Shown: positions 36,225 through 48,172, counted from the stretch's first letter. The stretch: DNA of 64,000 nt from Torymus aiolomorphi (GCA_036365515.1 CM070874.1:94095842-94159841); one strand, 5' to 3'. Notes: generated from the sequence alone by a model not told the origin. Program-made: numbers and translations.

Positions 36225-36603
36225 CGGGGTGCCATACTCGTACCATTACCAACCGAGCAATTCACACAGTTTCAAGCTGATTAAAAATAAAATACGTCGA
36301 ATCACAAAAACTCAAGAGAACACTCTTCTGTGTTTTATAACGTTCTATCATCCAGTAAAAGTTTGGAGTCGAAATATCAAGTCGTTTTTGCAAAAACTTT
36401 GAACAAAGCGAAATTTAATTTCGTTCAAAGTTTTTGAAAAAAACGACTTGATATTTCGACTCCAAACTTTGACTGGATGATAGAACGTTAAAAAACACAG
36501 AAGAGTGTTTTCTTGATTTTTTGTGATTCGAAATATTTTTTTTATAATCTAATTGAAACTGTGTGAATTGCTCGGTCGGTAATTGTAGCACCATGGAACC
36601 CCG
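36225..36603. mobile_element. Hairpin MITE with TTAA duplication (379 bp)
   Basis: The ends CGGGGTGCCAT and ATGGAACCCCG are inverted, with TTAA on both sides (36221-36224 and 36604-36607). The arms match almost to the centre (GGAGTCGAAATATCAAGTCG with CGACTTGATATTTCGACTCC), leaving a loop of only a few bases around 36415. Transcribed, it would form a very long double-stranded RNA hairpin within the gene's intron. Confidence 0.85.
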
Positions 36604-36998
36604 TTAAAATCTTTTAATAATAAAACTGGGCGAACGTCTACGCTCGAACTAAGTTGTTAGTAAAAGCAAGAGTGACGTAAAAGCTTAACGATTGTCACAA
36701 TCAATGAGTGTCGATGATATTTTGTACACCTGATCAACGGCATTAATGCTGTCTAAAATTACTGGTTTCGGTTAAAAGATCTTTAATTTTGACATTTTTA
36801 ACAAATGCGTACAAATACACAACTGCGATTAAACGACCAAATATTTACAAAGTATAATTATATTTTATTATTTCAGATCTATCATCTGTAAAAAGCATTA
36901 GTGCCATTCAATAGTAATTTTTAGTGAGTACATATCTATTAATTAATTATAAGTGATTATTTACGTGGTCATATAAATCAATAATTTTGATAACGAAC

Positions 36999-37140
36999 CT
37001 GCGGGTGGGTCAGCAGAGGACAAAATAATTCTGTAAATGGCGTATCCTTCACTGTTGTGAGCTTCCAGGCTATATTCCTTGTCGGTGTCGGACTTCTGAA
37101 CACTGTCGATATTCAGCTCTACATTCCAGTAGCCATGGCC
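36999..37140 (-). CDS. Fas3: Fasciclin-3-like gene, Ig-domain exon (second half)
   Basis: A 142-nt minus-strand exon entered in phase 0 (acceptor TTATTTAG) and left in phase 1 (donor GTTCG, a weak donor). It encodes GHGYWNVELNIDSVQKS followed by DTDKEYSLEAHNSEGYA, the end of an Ig domain. The position usually occupied by the second disulfide cysteine (YxCxAxN) is Leu in EYSLEAHN, so the domain folds without the canonical disulfide. The exon ends ADPPAG before the stalk. Confidence 0.75.
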
Positions 37141-37782
37141 CTAAATAACCATTGGTTAGAGCTTGTATCTCATCATATTCGCATTTGCACAGTTTGTTTC
37201 TTTTTTGTTAAAAGTAAAATTTTTAAACTTTTATAATAATATTCAGATGAATTATCTGACTTTAAAAAAAAGTTATTGAACTGCAGCAATAAAACTACGT
37301 TTGATTTTTCCTGAGAAAAATAATATTAACAATTAATCGAGTGCTTATATCTAGAAATAGTCTGTCAAATTTCATATTCAATTGAATTAGTCATCGATTT
37401 ATTGCAGTAGTTTTTTACTGTGAATGATAGATCTGTGAGGCCACTGATCGGTAAGGCAACTCTCATTAGCTATTCAATTTAGTTCAATGACATCTTCTGA
37501 TTGGCTTATAAGTTATATTAGCATACCGTCAAACAATGGGCATGGAATTAAATTACATCAGCTAATCCAAAGTAAACTGCAGTTGGAGCAAAACTTTGGA
37601 GATTAATAGAAAATGTATAGGGTAAACCTTTATAATGAAAAATGTGTTCATTTCATTCCAAAGCAGTTGGCAGTTTTTCGAATGACTTGGTTTGCACGAC
37701 AAATAACAGTGAAAAGCGGTTTGTCGTTGGCCCAGACATAAAGCTAAGAAGACGATGTTTCCCGGAGCAGAGAGCAGCTTAC
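37141..37782 (-). other. Intron between the two Ig exons
   Basis: About 640 bases with GTAAGC donor and TAG acceptor on the minus strand. No other feature recognised. Confidence 0.55.
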
Positions 37783-37967
37783 CAGGTCGACAGCGGATGA
37801 GGTCTGGAGGCGGCCAGTCGCGTCGGGCATACCCGCGTTTATTTTGTCGTTGTCGACGTTCCACGTGAAGGTGGGCATGGGGTTAGCCTGCACGGTCACG
37901 TTCACCTTGCCAGGTCGGCCGATTGCGTAGCCGAAGCGCTCGATCGTCTGCTGCACCTGTGGCGGGA
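37783..37967 (-). CDS. Fas3: Fasciclin-3-like gene, Ig-domain exon (first half)
   Basis: A 185-nt minus-strand exon after a strong acceptor (TTTTCTGCCTGCAG) and before GTAAGC. It encodes VPPQVQQTIERFGYAIGRPG, then KVNVTVQANPMPTFTWNVDN, containing the core Trp of an Ig fold. The first disulfide position is also not Cys (VTVQANP), matching the cysteine-less partner exon. Entry is in phase 1 and exit in phase 0. Earlier exons (other Ig domains, signal peptide) are not visible and would lie beyond 38 kb, possibly beyond the window. Confidence 0.72.
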
Positions 37968-38454
37968 CTGCAGGCAGAAAACAAGGTGCCGTTATCATGA
38001 CACGCAGTTGCGCGGACAGTACCCATCGATGTTTTTATAGCAAGTGTTTATATTTTCAATCAAATTAACTACTGACATCAATTTATTTTATTGAAAATCC
38101 TTGAATTTTTTAATAATTTAACAGCCTCACAAAAAAAGGAATGTGGTATAGCCCAGAGACAAGACCACCATATCTCCGTGTATTTTGGCCCCCTAAACAT
38201 GATTTCAAGGTTAAGGTTAGAATTGGCCCACCATGTCTGAATTTTTTTTTTATTTATTTTTTTTTTTTAAAGTCCCGTACGAGCCTTCGTATAGGCAGGA
38301 CGTGTTTATACCCACTCCCGATAAGTGAATGCCCACGTGTGTGTTTACGGTGATAATAGTGTGTATAAGCGTGTTCAAATATACAATGTTTGGACAAACA
38401 TGGCGTACTTATGTATATTTTTTATCGATCAACTGCTGAGTGATATAAGGGCAG

Positions 38455-39175
38455 TTGCCGCAGGTGTCTCTGTCTACAGAGAGAACCTGCGGAGCCCTCT
38501 CAAAAAATAGTAAAAGGAAAGTACTGCAAAGTTATGCAAATTTGGTCCAACAAGACAAATGGTCCACAAAGAAACAAGCTACTGGTGTGGACTCCATAGA
38601 TGGCTTAACGATTGAAGATTACTGCGTCGCAATTGGAAAAATAGTTCTACCCATAAATGTTAAATATGTCTCAAGAATTTCTCAAAAGCGAATCTGTTTA
38701 TCTTTGAGTACTATTGAAATAGCTAATAATCTAGTATATGCTATCAAGAAAATCCAAATTAAGGAGCACCTATTCGAAATCCGACCATTATATACCAAAG
38801 CTAAACGTATATTACTATCGAACGTTCAGCCGCTCATCCCATCATCAGTCATTAAAAAAGAACTTGCAGCTAGGAATATGATACCATTATCTAAAATTAC
38901 ATAGATTAAAGCAACTTCCGTTACAACAGCAGGCTTTTCGAATCTTATGAGTTTCAGGAGACAAATGTACATACATCCAAATGATGTCTCAAAAATATCG
39001 GAAACATTAAAAATAGACTACGACGACACGTACTCATGGATATACTTTTCCACAGACAAACTAGTATGTTTCCTTTGTAAAGAAGAGGGCCACGCACAAA
39101 AATACTGTAAGACCAAGCTCCAATTTTTCCACAGACTGAAAAAAATGCTGCAATGGATAGTGAAGAAATAGAAAC
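38455..39175 (+). pseudogene. LINE ORF1 (Gag-like) with CCHC knuckle, one stop
   Basis: Two frames in one protein: 38455-38904 (VLQSYANLVQQDKW..., basic, RNA-binding in appearance) and 38947-39171, with DTYSWIYFSTDKLVCFLCKEEGHAQKYC. The last part is a C-x2-C-x4-H-x4-C zinc knuckle followed by a Lys-rich tail. The stop at 38902-38904 breaks it. ORF1 of I-type LINEs binds the element RNA. Confidence 0.7.
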
Positions 39176-40372
39176 AACAGAAAACAAATAAGAACTTCTC
39201 GAAACAACTAATAAAAATCAAGACCAAGATATGCCCCTCCAAATAAAAGAGCTCACTCCATTAGTCTCTCAACAACTAGCGACAAAGACATAAATCTGAA
39301 GGTAAAGAATGACGATAAGGCGAAAGGTACGTGCAAAAAACTTAAAGCCTCAGAGCAAACTACACAAAACATAAAAAAGGTTGTGAAACTATTAGAACCA
39401 GCAAAAGACTATTTAAATACCGTTACACATGAATTTAAACTGAATGACAACATTTATCTTTGAAACTTACGGAATGTCGGATATCAAAAGCATAACAACT
39501 AATTACACAGACAACAACACATGTGTATATGAATGTTTAAGTCACGTATTGGAGTGATGGCTCGAGAAAAATAATATCATTCCGAAAAATCAATCTGGCT
39601 TTCGCAAAGGAAGATCATGTATCGATAACTTGACTAACCTAACATTTGAAGTAGATGAAGCTTTGGACACAAAAAAGACGTTCTTGCCGCTTTTTTAGAT
39701 GTGTCCAGAGCTTTTAATAATGTCTTATATGGCATCTTACTTAGTAAATTAGCTGTCATCAAATGCTCTGAGAAAGTGATTAGATTTGCAAAGTTGTTAA
39801 CGTATGAAAGATGGATACATACAGACATTAAGGGACGTGAATTAACTAAAGTAAGCAAGGGAGTTCCACAGGGAGGAGTCTTAAGTCCGATTTTTTATCA
39901 GATTTATGTTGCAAATATAGCAGAAAATGTGCCCAAAAGTGTAACCGTGTCACAATTCGCTGATGACATTGCCGTTTATGCAAGTGTTATTCCATTAGAA
40001 TATTGTAGAGATATAATAGAAAAATCAATAATAAGTATTCAGAATAACTTATCAAAACTACGTCTTGAATTAGTACCCGAAAAGACCCGTTTAATACATT
40101 CTAATAATAAAAAGATACTACCGGGTGAAACTAAGATATGTATTGATAACTGGAAAATAACATCAAAAGAAAATGCACGCTTTTTGAGCATTATTTTTGA
40201 TTATAAGTTGACATTTTCTGCTCATATTGATATGATACAAACTCGATGCAATAATGCGATTAATAGTATAAAATATCTTTGCGGTACGTGGTAGGGTTCT
40301 GACCCAGAAACACTTACAAAAGCTGTACAAAAGCTTCGTTCGCTCTGTAATGGATTATGGTATTTTTCTATA
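39176..40372 (+). pseudogene. LINE reverse transcriptase fragment (I-type)
   Basis: After ORF1, about 400 bases are degenerate and the endonuclease is essentially missing. The RT resumes near 39570 with NNIIPKNQSGFRKGRSCIDNL. A frameshift near 39690 leads into the frame 39701-40294 with VSKGVPQGGVLSPIFYQIYVANI and QFADDIAVYAS (FADD catalytic box near 39957), then ENARFLSIIFDYKLTFSAHI. The thumb region is cut near VMDYGIF at 40364 by the Copia insertion and resumes at 58954. Confidence 0.78.
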
Positions 40373-40608
40373 CTTTATAGATAGCGCTATAATCCAAGTA
40401 CACTGACATACACACACAGTCATGTACACTCGCTCTCTACACACTAGCGCCCTCCTTCCAAGTCAGTCGCACGCGCGCTCCCGAGGCCGACGGACGTGCT
40501 AGCTATGGAACTCTCTTTGATACGCAATACTCTTTACTTTATTATGTAGTCACCTTTGTATTTGTCATTATTTCGCCTTTCATCCTATAGCCGCATCCAA
40601 CGATCACA
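40373..40608 (+). repeat. Copia 5' LTR (236 bp)
   Basis: Matches 58755-58953 (AGCGCTATAATCCAA, ACACTAGCGCCCTCCTTCCAA, TTTACTTTATTATGTAG) and ends CGATCACA. It holds 37 bases (about 40462-40498, GC-rich) absent from the right LTR, and many substitutions, so the insertion is old. GGTTATGGGCCCAG (40609-40622) directly follows and is the Copia-type initiator tRNA-Met primer site. Confidence 0.85.
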
Positions 40609-40668
40609 GGTTATGGGCCCAGTTTCGCCGGTGAAAGTTCGCGAGTTGTCAAATAGATACAAACCGAG

Positions 40669-41815
40669 ATGAATCATACAAGTGTTAAATTTGAAGTACT
40701 CAACAAGGACAACTTCGACACCTGGAAGATCCAGATGCGGGTAATCCTAATAAAGAATGACACATAGGGCTATGTATCAGGCGTCAAACCCGAGCCAAAT
40801 GGTGCAGAATGCTGAAGCGTGGACGCAGGGCGACCTAAAAGTGCAATCAGACCTTATACTGGTGATAGGCCAGTCCGAGATTAAACTAATCAAGGGATGT
40901 GATACGTCGAATCAGATATGGACGAAACTTCAACAAGTGTACGAGTCAAAAGGGCTCATGCGCAAGGCAGCACTCTTAGACCAGCTCATGTCGCTCAAAA
41001 TGCAGGACGGCAACAACGTGCGGGAATACACGCGAGATTTCTTCGACATAGTAGACAAGCTGGCAAACACGAATATTACGATCAACGAGGACCTCTTTAC
41101 TATAATTCTACTACGCAGCCTTTCCGACAGATATGAGAATTAAATGAGTTTTTTGTCCTTTCAGACTGCTCGCAATTCAACTTTGATAGGTTGTTTGTAT
41201 GTGTAATGAAACACGTGGATCCTTTTGAGCAAATTAAGTATTTTATTAATTTACTATCAGTCGACGTTTCGGAATCATTGTAGGATTCCCTTTTCCAGAG
41301 ACTAATTAATTAAATTAACTAACAAATACGCCCAATTTCATACCAATGTAGTTGCTCGTCAATACAAAAATACGTGTTCAATCTTTTTGTATTGACGAGC
41401 AACTACATTGCTATGAAATTGGGCGTATTTGTTAGTTAATTTAATTAATTAGTCTCTGGAAAAGGGAATCCTACAACGATTCCGAAACGTCGACTGATAG
41501 TAAATTAATAAAATACTTAATTTGCTCAAAAGGATCCACGTGTTTCATTACACATACAAATAACCTATCAAAGATATGAGAATTTTCGATGCGCAATTTC
41601 GTCACGCGACGCCTTCCCCTCACCGGAAGCGTTGCAGATCAAAATCGTGAAGGAACACACTCGCCAAGGCACGAGTACCGACGAAACGCAAAACGCACTG
41701 GCAGCGAGCAAATTCCGAAGTTAAACTCGCACAAAGAGTCAGAATCCAAACTCGGAGAAACGCGATACTCGCATGAAGTACTATAATTGCGGGAAAATTG
41801 GGCACACGATGTGCC
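40669..41815 (+). pseudogene. Copia Gag, frameshifted and interrupted
   Basis: ATG 40669 starts a KFEVLNKDNFDTWKIQMRV block typical of Copia Gag; a TAG follows near 40765. The +1 frame then continues (40757-41143) with QIWTKLQQVYESKGLMRKAALLDQLMSLKM and NNVREYTRDFFDIVDKL, the UBN2-like capsid part. A hairpin element inserts at 41156. Beyond it lies the nucleocapsid knuckle KYYNCGKIGHTMC, ended by the giant foldback insertion at 41817. Confidence 0.75.
41156..41569. mobile_element. Hairpin element in Copia gag with 13-bp direct flanks
   Basis: AGATATGAGAATT occurs on both sides (about 41131-41143 and 41574-41586). Inverted arms run from CTTTGATAGGTTGTTTGTATG (about 41181) inward to TTGTATTGACGAGCAACTAC, mirrored to ATACAAATAACCTATCAAAG. 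About 37 bases separate the left flank from the left arm. The long direct flank is unusual for a MITE and may be partly chance or reflect a different insertion chemistry. Confidence 0.65.
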
Positions 41816-41989
41816 TGAAGTTCTGAACGTTCATCGTGAACGAAATATCGAAAATTTCCAAATTCGGGTTTTTTGATATTACCTCCTAGAGATATGCATA
41901 AAACATGTATAAACTGCAAAATAAGTTATTTCCAAAGTGATCATCCCCCTAAATCATCCCTAAAACCACACCGACTAGACAATACGTTA

Positions 41990-42262
41990 CAAAAAAAAAA
42001 TGATACCATCTGAGTTTATTAATTTAAGACAAATTTTATGGCTGATATTTCTTCCAGATGTTGCCATAGCCTTGCAAAAAAATTGGGGATATGAAATTCG
42101 ATCCGGAACCTTTCGCTTAGGGGATGCAAAGGGGCTATAATAGCCGAAAATACACGAAAAATAACGTGAAAAAATCATATCTCGCGAGTTTATTAATTTA
42201 AGACAAATTTTATGACTGATATTTCTTCCAGATGTTGCCGCAGCCTTGCAAAAAAATTGACG
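41990..42262 (+). repeat. 174-bp repeat array, left arm, first part
   Basis: About one and a half units, starting TGAGTTTATTAATTTAAGACAAATTTTATGG-like sequence, before the GC-rich insert. Mirrored by the array end near 55740. Confidence 0.8.
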
Positions 42263-42264
42263 AT

Positions 42265-43072
42265 GTAACGGGGCAGGTGTTGCGCGGATGCTCGCTTCCT
42301 CTAAGCGGAATTGCCGATGAACGGCGCAGCAAAGATGTGAGGCGCGAGCACTTGCTCGTGCCAACCCTCGGCGAAATCTCCTCACTCTCACCTGCGCGCC
42401 GTCGCTCGCCGTACCTACCGGCATTACAACGCGCGACTTCGCTGTCACGCTCTCTCTCTCGTGCGTGCTTCCTCGGCTGCTCAGAATTCCGCCAGTACCG
42501 CGTACTCGAGCCCGCGAAGGCCGGTGGTATTCTATACCGCCGCGTCACCGACTAGGAGAAGGGATCGGGATAGGTGTATCAAATCACTCGCGTACACGTT
42601 CTTAAAAAAGGGCCTTTGCCTTTATTGCCCCTCGGGCAGACGAACTGAAATACACGCGGCGCGTATTCTCTATACGCGCCGATACGGGTGGTGCACCCGC
42701 GGACGCAAAGTACGTGTGCGCTCGGTAGCACACACGTACACGCCAACCGACTCGAGCCGAAGTAGACCGATAGCCGCGCGCGATCGGCTCTCGCGCACGC
42801 TTCGGCGAGTCTTGCTCGCTCGCGTGGATCTCGCTACCCCGACGGTCATCGTCCGCGGGGGAAGCGCGCGATCGCCTGGCCAGGACTTACCTCGCGAAGA
42901 CCAGGCTGCTGCAGGAAGACTGGCCGGGCGGCGTTGGCGGCCGCGCGCGTCGTATCTCCCTCTCTCTCTCGCTCTCTCTCTCCTTCGAGGCCAGTCCGGC
43001 CGTAGCAGGGGATCAGCCGCGCTGCTGGCATCTCTCTCTCCCTCTCACTCGGTCGCGGTCGCTGCCGAAGGC

Positions 43073-43156
<84 letters not shown>

Positions 43157-43540
43157 CTCTATACCTCGGCTGCGCTGCTGTGCCGCTCCCTCGCTCGCAC
43201 TCGTTCTCGGCACTGCACCGTTGCGCACTCCCGGTGCAACGCACGGCACACACGCGCACTTCTCTCTCCTCTCACTCACTCTCTCTCGGCGAAACGTACA
43301 CTCACGCGCGTACAAGGGTAGAGAAAAGCTCTCCGGGCTGTGGCCGAAACGATACTGCCTGCGTGTTGTTTCGTCGGCAAGCGCGATCATCTCTCGGCCT
43401 TGCCCTTCGCGCAAGGTTGAGAGATGTTTACCTCTTACGTGTTTGCGTGTGCGGTCGCGGTGTGCTGAGACTCACCTCGAGTCTCATCAGCGCACACCGA
43501 TACACACACATATGCACGCACGCACACGTGCCTGCCGTTA
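42265..43540. mobile_element. GC-rich solo-LTR-like insert with (CT)n tract
   Basis: Starts TGTAACGGGGCAGG and ends CCTGCCGTTACA, within a 174-bp unit whose interrupted text (TTGACGA...CGATAAG) resumes on the far side. ACGA or CGA is duplicated at the junctions. TG...CA ends, inverted termini, length ~1.28 kb and lack of conserved frames suggest a solo LTR. It contains a (CT)n tract (43072-43153) and GC-rich motifs. Open frames such as the 286-aa one across 42461-43321 follow from GC-rich, stop-poor sequence. Confidence 0.6.
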
Positions 43541-45960
43541 CACGATAAGAAATTCGATCCGGAACATCTCGCTTGGGGGGTGCAAAGGGGCTAAAATAGC
43601 CGAAAATACACGAAAAATAACGTGAAAAAATCATTCTCGTGAGATTATTAATTTAAGACAAATTTTATGGCTGATATTTCTTCCAGATGTTACCATAGCC
43701 TTGCAAACAAATTGGGGATATGAAATTCGATCCGGAACCTTACGCTTGGGGGGTGCAAAGGGGCTAAAATAGCCCAAAATACACGAACAATAACGTGAAA
43801 AAATCATCTCTAGTGAGTTTATTAATTTAAGACAAATTTTATGGCTGATATTTCTTCCAGATGTAGCCATAGCCTTGCAAAAAAATTGGGGATATGAAAT
43901 TCGATCCGGAACCTTTCGCTTGGGAGGTGCAAAGGGGCTAAAATAGCCGAAAATACACGAACAATAACGTGAAAAAATCATCTCTCGTGAGTTTATTAAT
44001 TTAAGACAAATTTTATGGCTGGTATTTCTTCCAGATGTTGCTATAGCCTTGTAACAAAATTGGCGATAAGAAACTCGATCCGGAACCTCTCGCTTGGGGG
44101 GGGGGGGGGGGCAAAGGGGCTAAAATAGCCGAAAAAACACGAAAAATAACGTGAAAAAATCATCTCTCGTGAGATTATTAATTTAAGACAAATTTTATGG
44201 GTGATATTTCTTCCAGATGTTGCTATAGCCTTGTAAAAAAATTGACGATAAGAAATTCGATCCGGAACGTCTCGCTTGGGGGCTGCAAAGGGGCTAAAAT
44301 AGCCGAAAATACACAAAAAATAACGTGAAAAAATCATCTCTCGTGAGATTATTAATTTAAGACAAATTTTATGGTTGATATTTCTTCCAGATGTTGCCAT
44401 AGCCTTGCAAAAAAATTGGGGATATGAAATTCGATCCGGAACCTTTCCCTTGAGGGGTGCAGAGGTGCTAAAATAGCCGAAAATACACGAAAAATAACGT
44501 GAAAAAATCATATCCCGTGAGATTATTAATTTAAGACAAATTTTATGGGTGATATTTCTTCCAGATGTTGCCATAGCCTTGCAAAAAAATTGGGGATATG
44601 AAATTCGATCCGGAACCTTTCCCTTGGGAGGTGCAGAGGTGCTAAAATAACCGAAAATACACGAAAAATAACGTGAAAAAATCATATTCCGTGAGATTAT
44701 TAATTTAAGACAAATTTTATGGCTGAAATTGCTTCAAGATATCGCCATATCTTTGTAAAAAAATTGTCGATATGAAAATCAATCCGGAACGATTAGTTTT
44801 GAGGGTGCAAAGGGGCTGAAATTGCATAAAATACACGAGAAATAACGTGAAAAAATCATCTCTCGTGAGATTATTAATTTAAGACAAATTTTATGGTTGA
44901 TATTTCTTCCAGATGTTGCCATAGCCTTGCAAAAAAATTGGGGATATGAAATTCGATCCGGAACCTTTTCCTTGGGGGGTGCAGAGGTGCTAAAATAGCC
45001 GAAAATACACGAAAAATAACGTGAAAAAATCATATCCCGTGAGATTATTAATTTAAGACAAATTTTATGGGTGATATTTCTTCCAGATGTTGCCATAGCC
45101 TTGCAAAAAAATTGGGGATATGAAATTCGATCCGGAACCTTTCCCTTGGGAGGTGCAGAGGTGCTAAAATAGCCGAAAATACACGAAAAATAACGTGAAA
45201 AAATCATATCCCGTGAGATTATTAATTTAAGACAAATTTTATGGCTGAAATTGCTTCAAGATATCGCCATATCTTTGTAAAAAAATTGTCGATATGAAAA
45301 TCAATCCGGAACGATTAGCTTTGAGGGTGCAAAGGGGCTGAAATTGCATAAAATACACGAGAAATATCGAGCAAAAATCGTATCTCGTGAGATTTTTAAT
45401 TTAAGACATATTTGATGGATGATATTTCTTGAAAATATTGCCATGGCCTTGTAAAAAAATTGGCGATATGAAATTCGATCCGGAACCTTTCGCTTGTGGG
45501 GTGCAAAGGGGTTAAAATAGCGGAAAATACACGAAAAATATCGAGAAAAAATCATCTCTCGTGAGTTTATTAATTTAAGACAAAATTTATGGATGAAATT
45601 ACTTCAGGAGGTTGCCATGGCCTTGTAAAAAAATTAGGGATATGAAAATTGTTCCGGATCCATTCAGTTGGACGGTGCAAAGGTGCTAAAAAGTCTAAAA
45701 ATACATGGAAAACAGGAAAAAAATAATTTCTTGTTAGTTTATTAATTTAAGACAAATTTTATGACTGAAATTACTTCAAGATGTTGCCATAGCTTTATAA
45801 AACATTGCCAATATGAAAATTGATCCGGAACCTTTCGCTTGGGATATGCAAATGGGCTAAAATAGCGAAATATACACAAAGAAGACTGAAAACAAATCCG
45901 CTCTCTTGAGTTTATGAATTTGAGTTATTTTTATGGCTGAAAATAATTTACTGTGTTGCT
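43541..45960 (+). repeat. 174-bp repeat array, left arm, main part (about 14 units)
   Basis: Units repeat every 174 bases (GAAATTCGATCC at 43722, 43896, a variant at 44070). Each contains GTGAAAAAATCATCTCTCGTGAG, AATTTAAGACAAATTTTATGG, TTCTTCCAGATGTTGCCATAG and CGATCCGGAACC. One unit has a 16-G run (44096-44111). Units become more divergent toward 45960, the inner end. The unit length is a multiple of three, so one frame stays open through several units. Confidence 0.92.
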
Positions 45961-48172
45961 ATTAACTTGTGAAAAAATTGGGAAAAATATTTCATTATTC
46001 CAAACTTCGCGGGTTTTATTTGCCCCAATCAGTCAAGACGGTAAGTGAAAGTCACCGTCGACCAATTGTGGGCTCCTTTTAGACGGATTTGGCCAATCGG
46101 GAAAGGTTTTATTTCGGCTTCAGATTTCCTTCATCATTCTTTTAAGGGATGAATATATTCGTAATAATAGACTAATATAAAATATATCTGAGAAAAATTA
46201 TTTTTTACTTTAGTATGCCAAGTCTTATTCCTTCGCTATAATACTTTATTTGTAAGAAATCAATTGACAAACAAAAATGGTTTTGGTTTCTCTATTTTTT
46301 CATACCTCCATTACGTTTCGGAAAATGTTCTTCAGAAAACTCTAAGCAAAATTAGTTTTTGATATACGTGTCCGTAATATTCGATGTTATCGACTCTTTT
46401 GCCGACGTAAAATACGATTTCACGTACCCAATTTTCGCGTGCGTGCAATAGCGTTTGTACGTTTGCAAACGAGTCCGTAAAATCGAATGATGGGCAAGCA
46501 TATCCAAATAGCATATTGTGAAATATGTGCATAAAATGAGCTGAAAAATCCTTACCTGACTCTGAAATAGCTCTACTTTCCATGACGAATCCATGTTAGG
46601 TCCTTTTTGTATGCTTGAAAGTTGTGTAGGCATAGGGAATCGCGCATTTCGAGTCATGTACTATGCAGTTACAAATCATTGCATTTTCTGTTTTTATTTG
46701 CATAGCTTATTACAAATATATGCGCCTTTTGTATATTTATTTTAAATCGAAATGTAATTTTTTTCAATTGTTTGTATAAGTGGTAATAACTCTTGTTATT
46801 TTACCATTGAAACTTTAAAAATTATCTTTTATCATTCTAAACAAGCCATAAAGTGTATAAGATATAAATTTTACACTAAGAGAACAATTTTACAAAATTA
46901 TGTTGTAGGTAGCGGGGAAAGAATTTTTTTCCCGCTAAACTTTGAAAAAATGGATTTTTTTCTTCTTTTCCCAACTTACGCTCGGAATGCGCGATTTTCT
47001 ATACGACTTTTAGTCGTGAAAAGGAGCATGTTTCAAGCAACTGTCCAAAAAAACACTATTTTGGCGCGAACAAGTATAAGACCATGGAACCATGTAAAGT
47101 AACACCAATCCTTCTGTTAGGGGCGCCTAATGTAATTTTTTTTTCTCATTTAATTTAAGTTTAGAAAATAGTTTCTTCTTATACTCAATAGCAGTTTTCG
47201 ATGCAAGTGCGAAACTGTTGATTCTAGCACGAGTGTGAGGTTTGTTGCCCGAGCGAATCGGTGGTGACAAGCACACGAGTGTAGAATAATCTTTCGCGCG
47301 TGTATCGATCGATATATCTATACAGGAGGAGTAAAAGCGATTTGTAAAATTTATGTATATGTAAAATCGCATTTTAGGCATACTGAATCGAAAAAATATG
47401 ATTACGTATGTACTGATTTCTCCCATTAGATTTCTGGCCTACGAGATGCATGCGTTACAGAATTTAGGGTACGTTACTCAAGCAGAAAAAATCATTTGCA
47501 TCGGCGAAACATTTTCCTGTTAGTTTTTCTAAAAAAAAAAATACTCGTGCATCCGATAAAGATGGAAATTTCGTGTCAATTACTCGAGATTTTTCGAAAA
47601 ATACAATATTATGGAAACGAAAAATTACAATTGAAAATCAGATTTGATAATATAACGATGTTATTCTTAATAACGTATGCAACAGCAGAAACAATAAGTT
47701 CTGTCTGGTTTAAATTTCTTTGAAATCCTGAAATCTACTCATCACATACTAATGATTTTGCAGTCGCTTTTATTTTAAATAATATGAAAACTCAATTTTT
47801 GCCAAATCTTAATGCGATTTTACACACGAATATCGTATGTATAATATTACCACGGAAAATTGTGATTTGAAAGAAAGCAATGGAACAATTCAGATCTGAA
47901 ATATCTTTAGGATTTATGAACCAATCTTTGCAGCGAACAAACTAGTGCGATATATCTGTAATCTCTCCCACTTAACAAAATTGATAGTAAATTTGAATCT
48001 CATATTTACTGCAGCTATCCATACAAAAGCAAATTTGATTATTTTTACAAATGGGTTTTCTCTCTATAACTATTTGTTGGAATATGTGAATGTTTCAACA
48101 TGCAGCGCGCTGTACGCGAGGATAGGTACAATGGTATGCGCGTCTGCCAAGCGACGGCGGACGAAACACACA
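45961..48172. other. Core of the giant foldback, left part, no gene recognised
   Basis: AT-rich. Two overlapping minus-strand frames (46332-46657, 83 and 101 aa) have no family resemblance that I know. A motif-rich block at 46915-47130 (GGCGCGAACAAGTATAAG) is probably a remnant of another repeat. Confidence 0.4.

Noticed and set aside
42461..43414. Several overlapping GC-rich frames (up to 286 aa) on both strands
   Set aside because: Open in many frames at once because of GC-rich, CT-repeat sequence; no conserved domain; lies in an LTR-like insert.
46332..46657. Two overlapping minus-strand frames of 83 and 101 aa
   Set aside because: No recognised family, overlapping phases, no promoter or splice support; not listed as genes.
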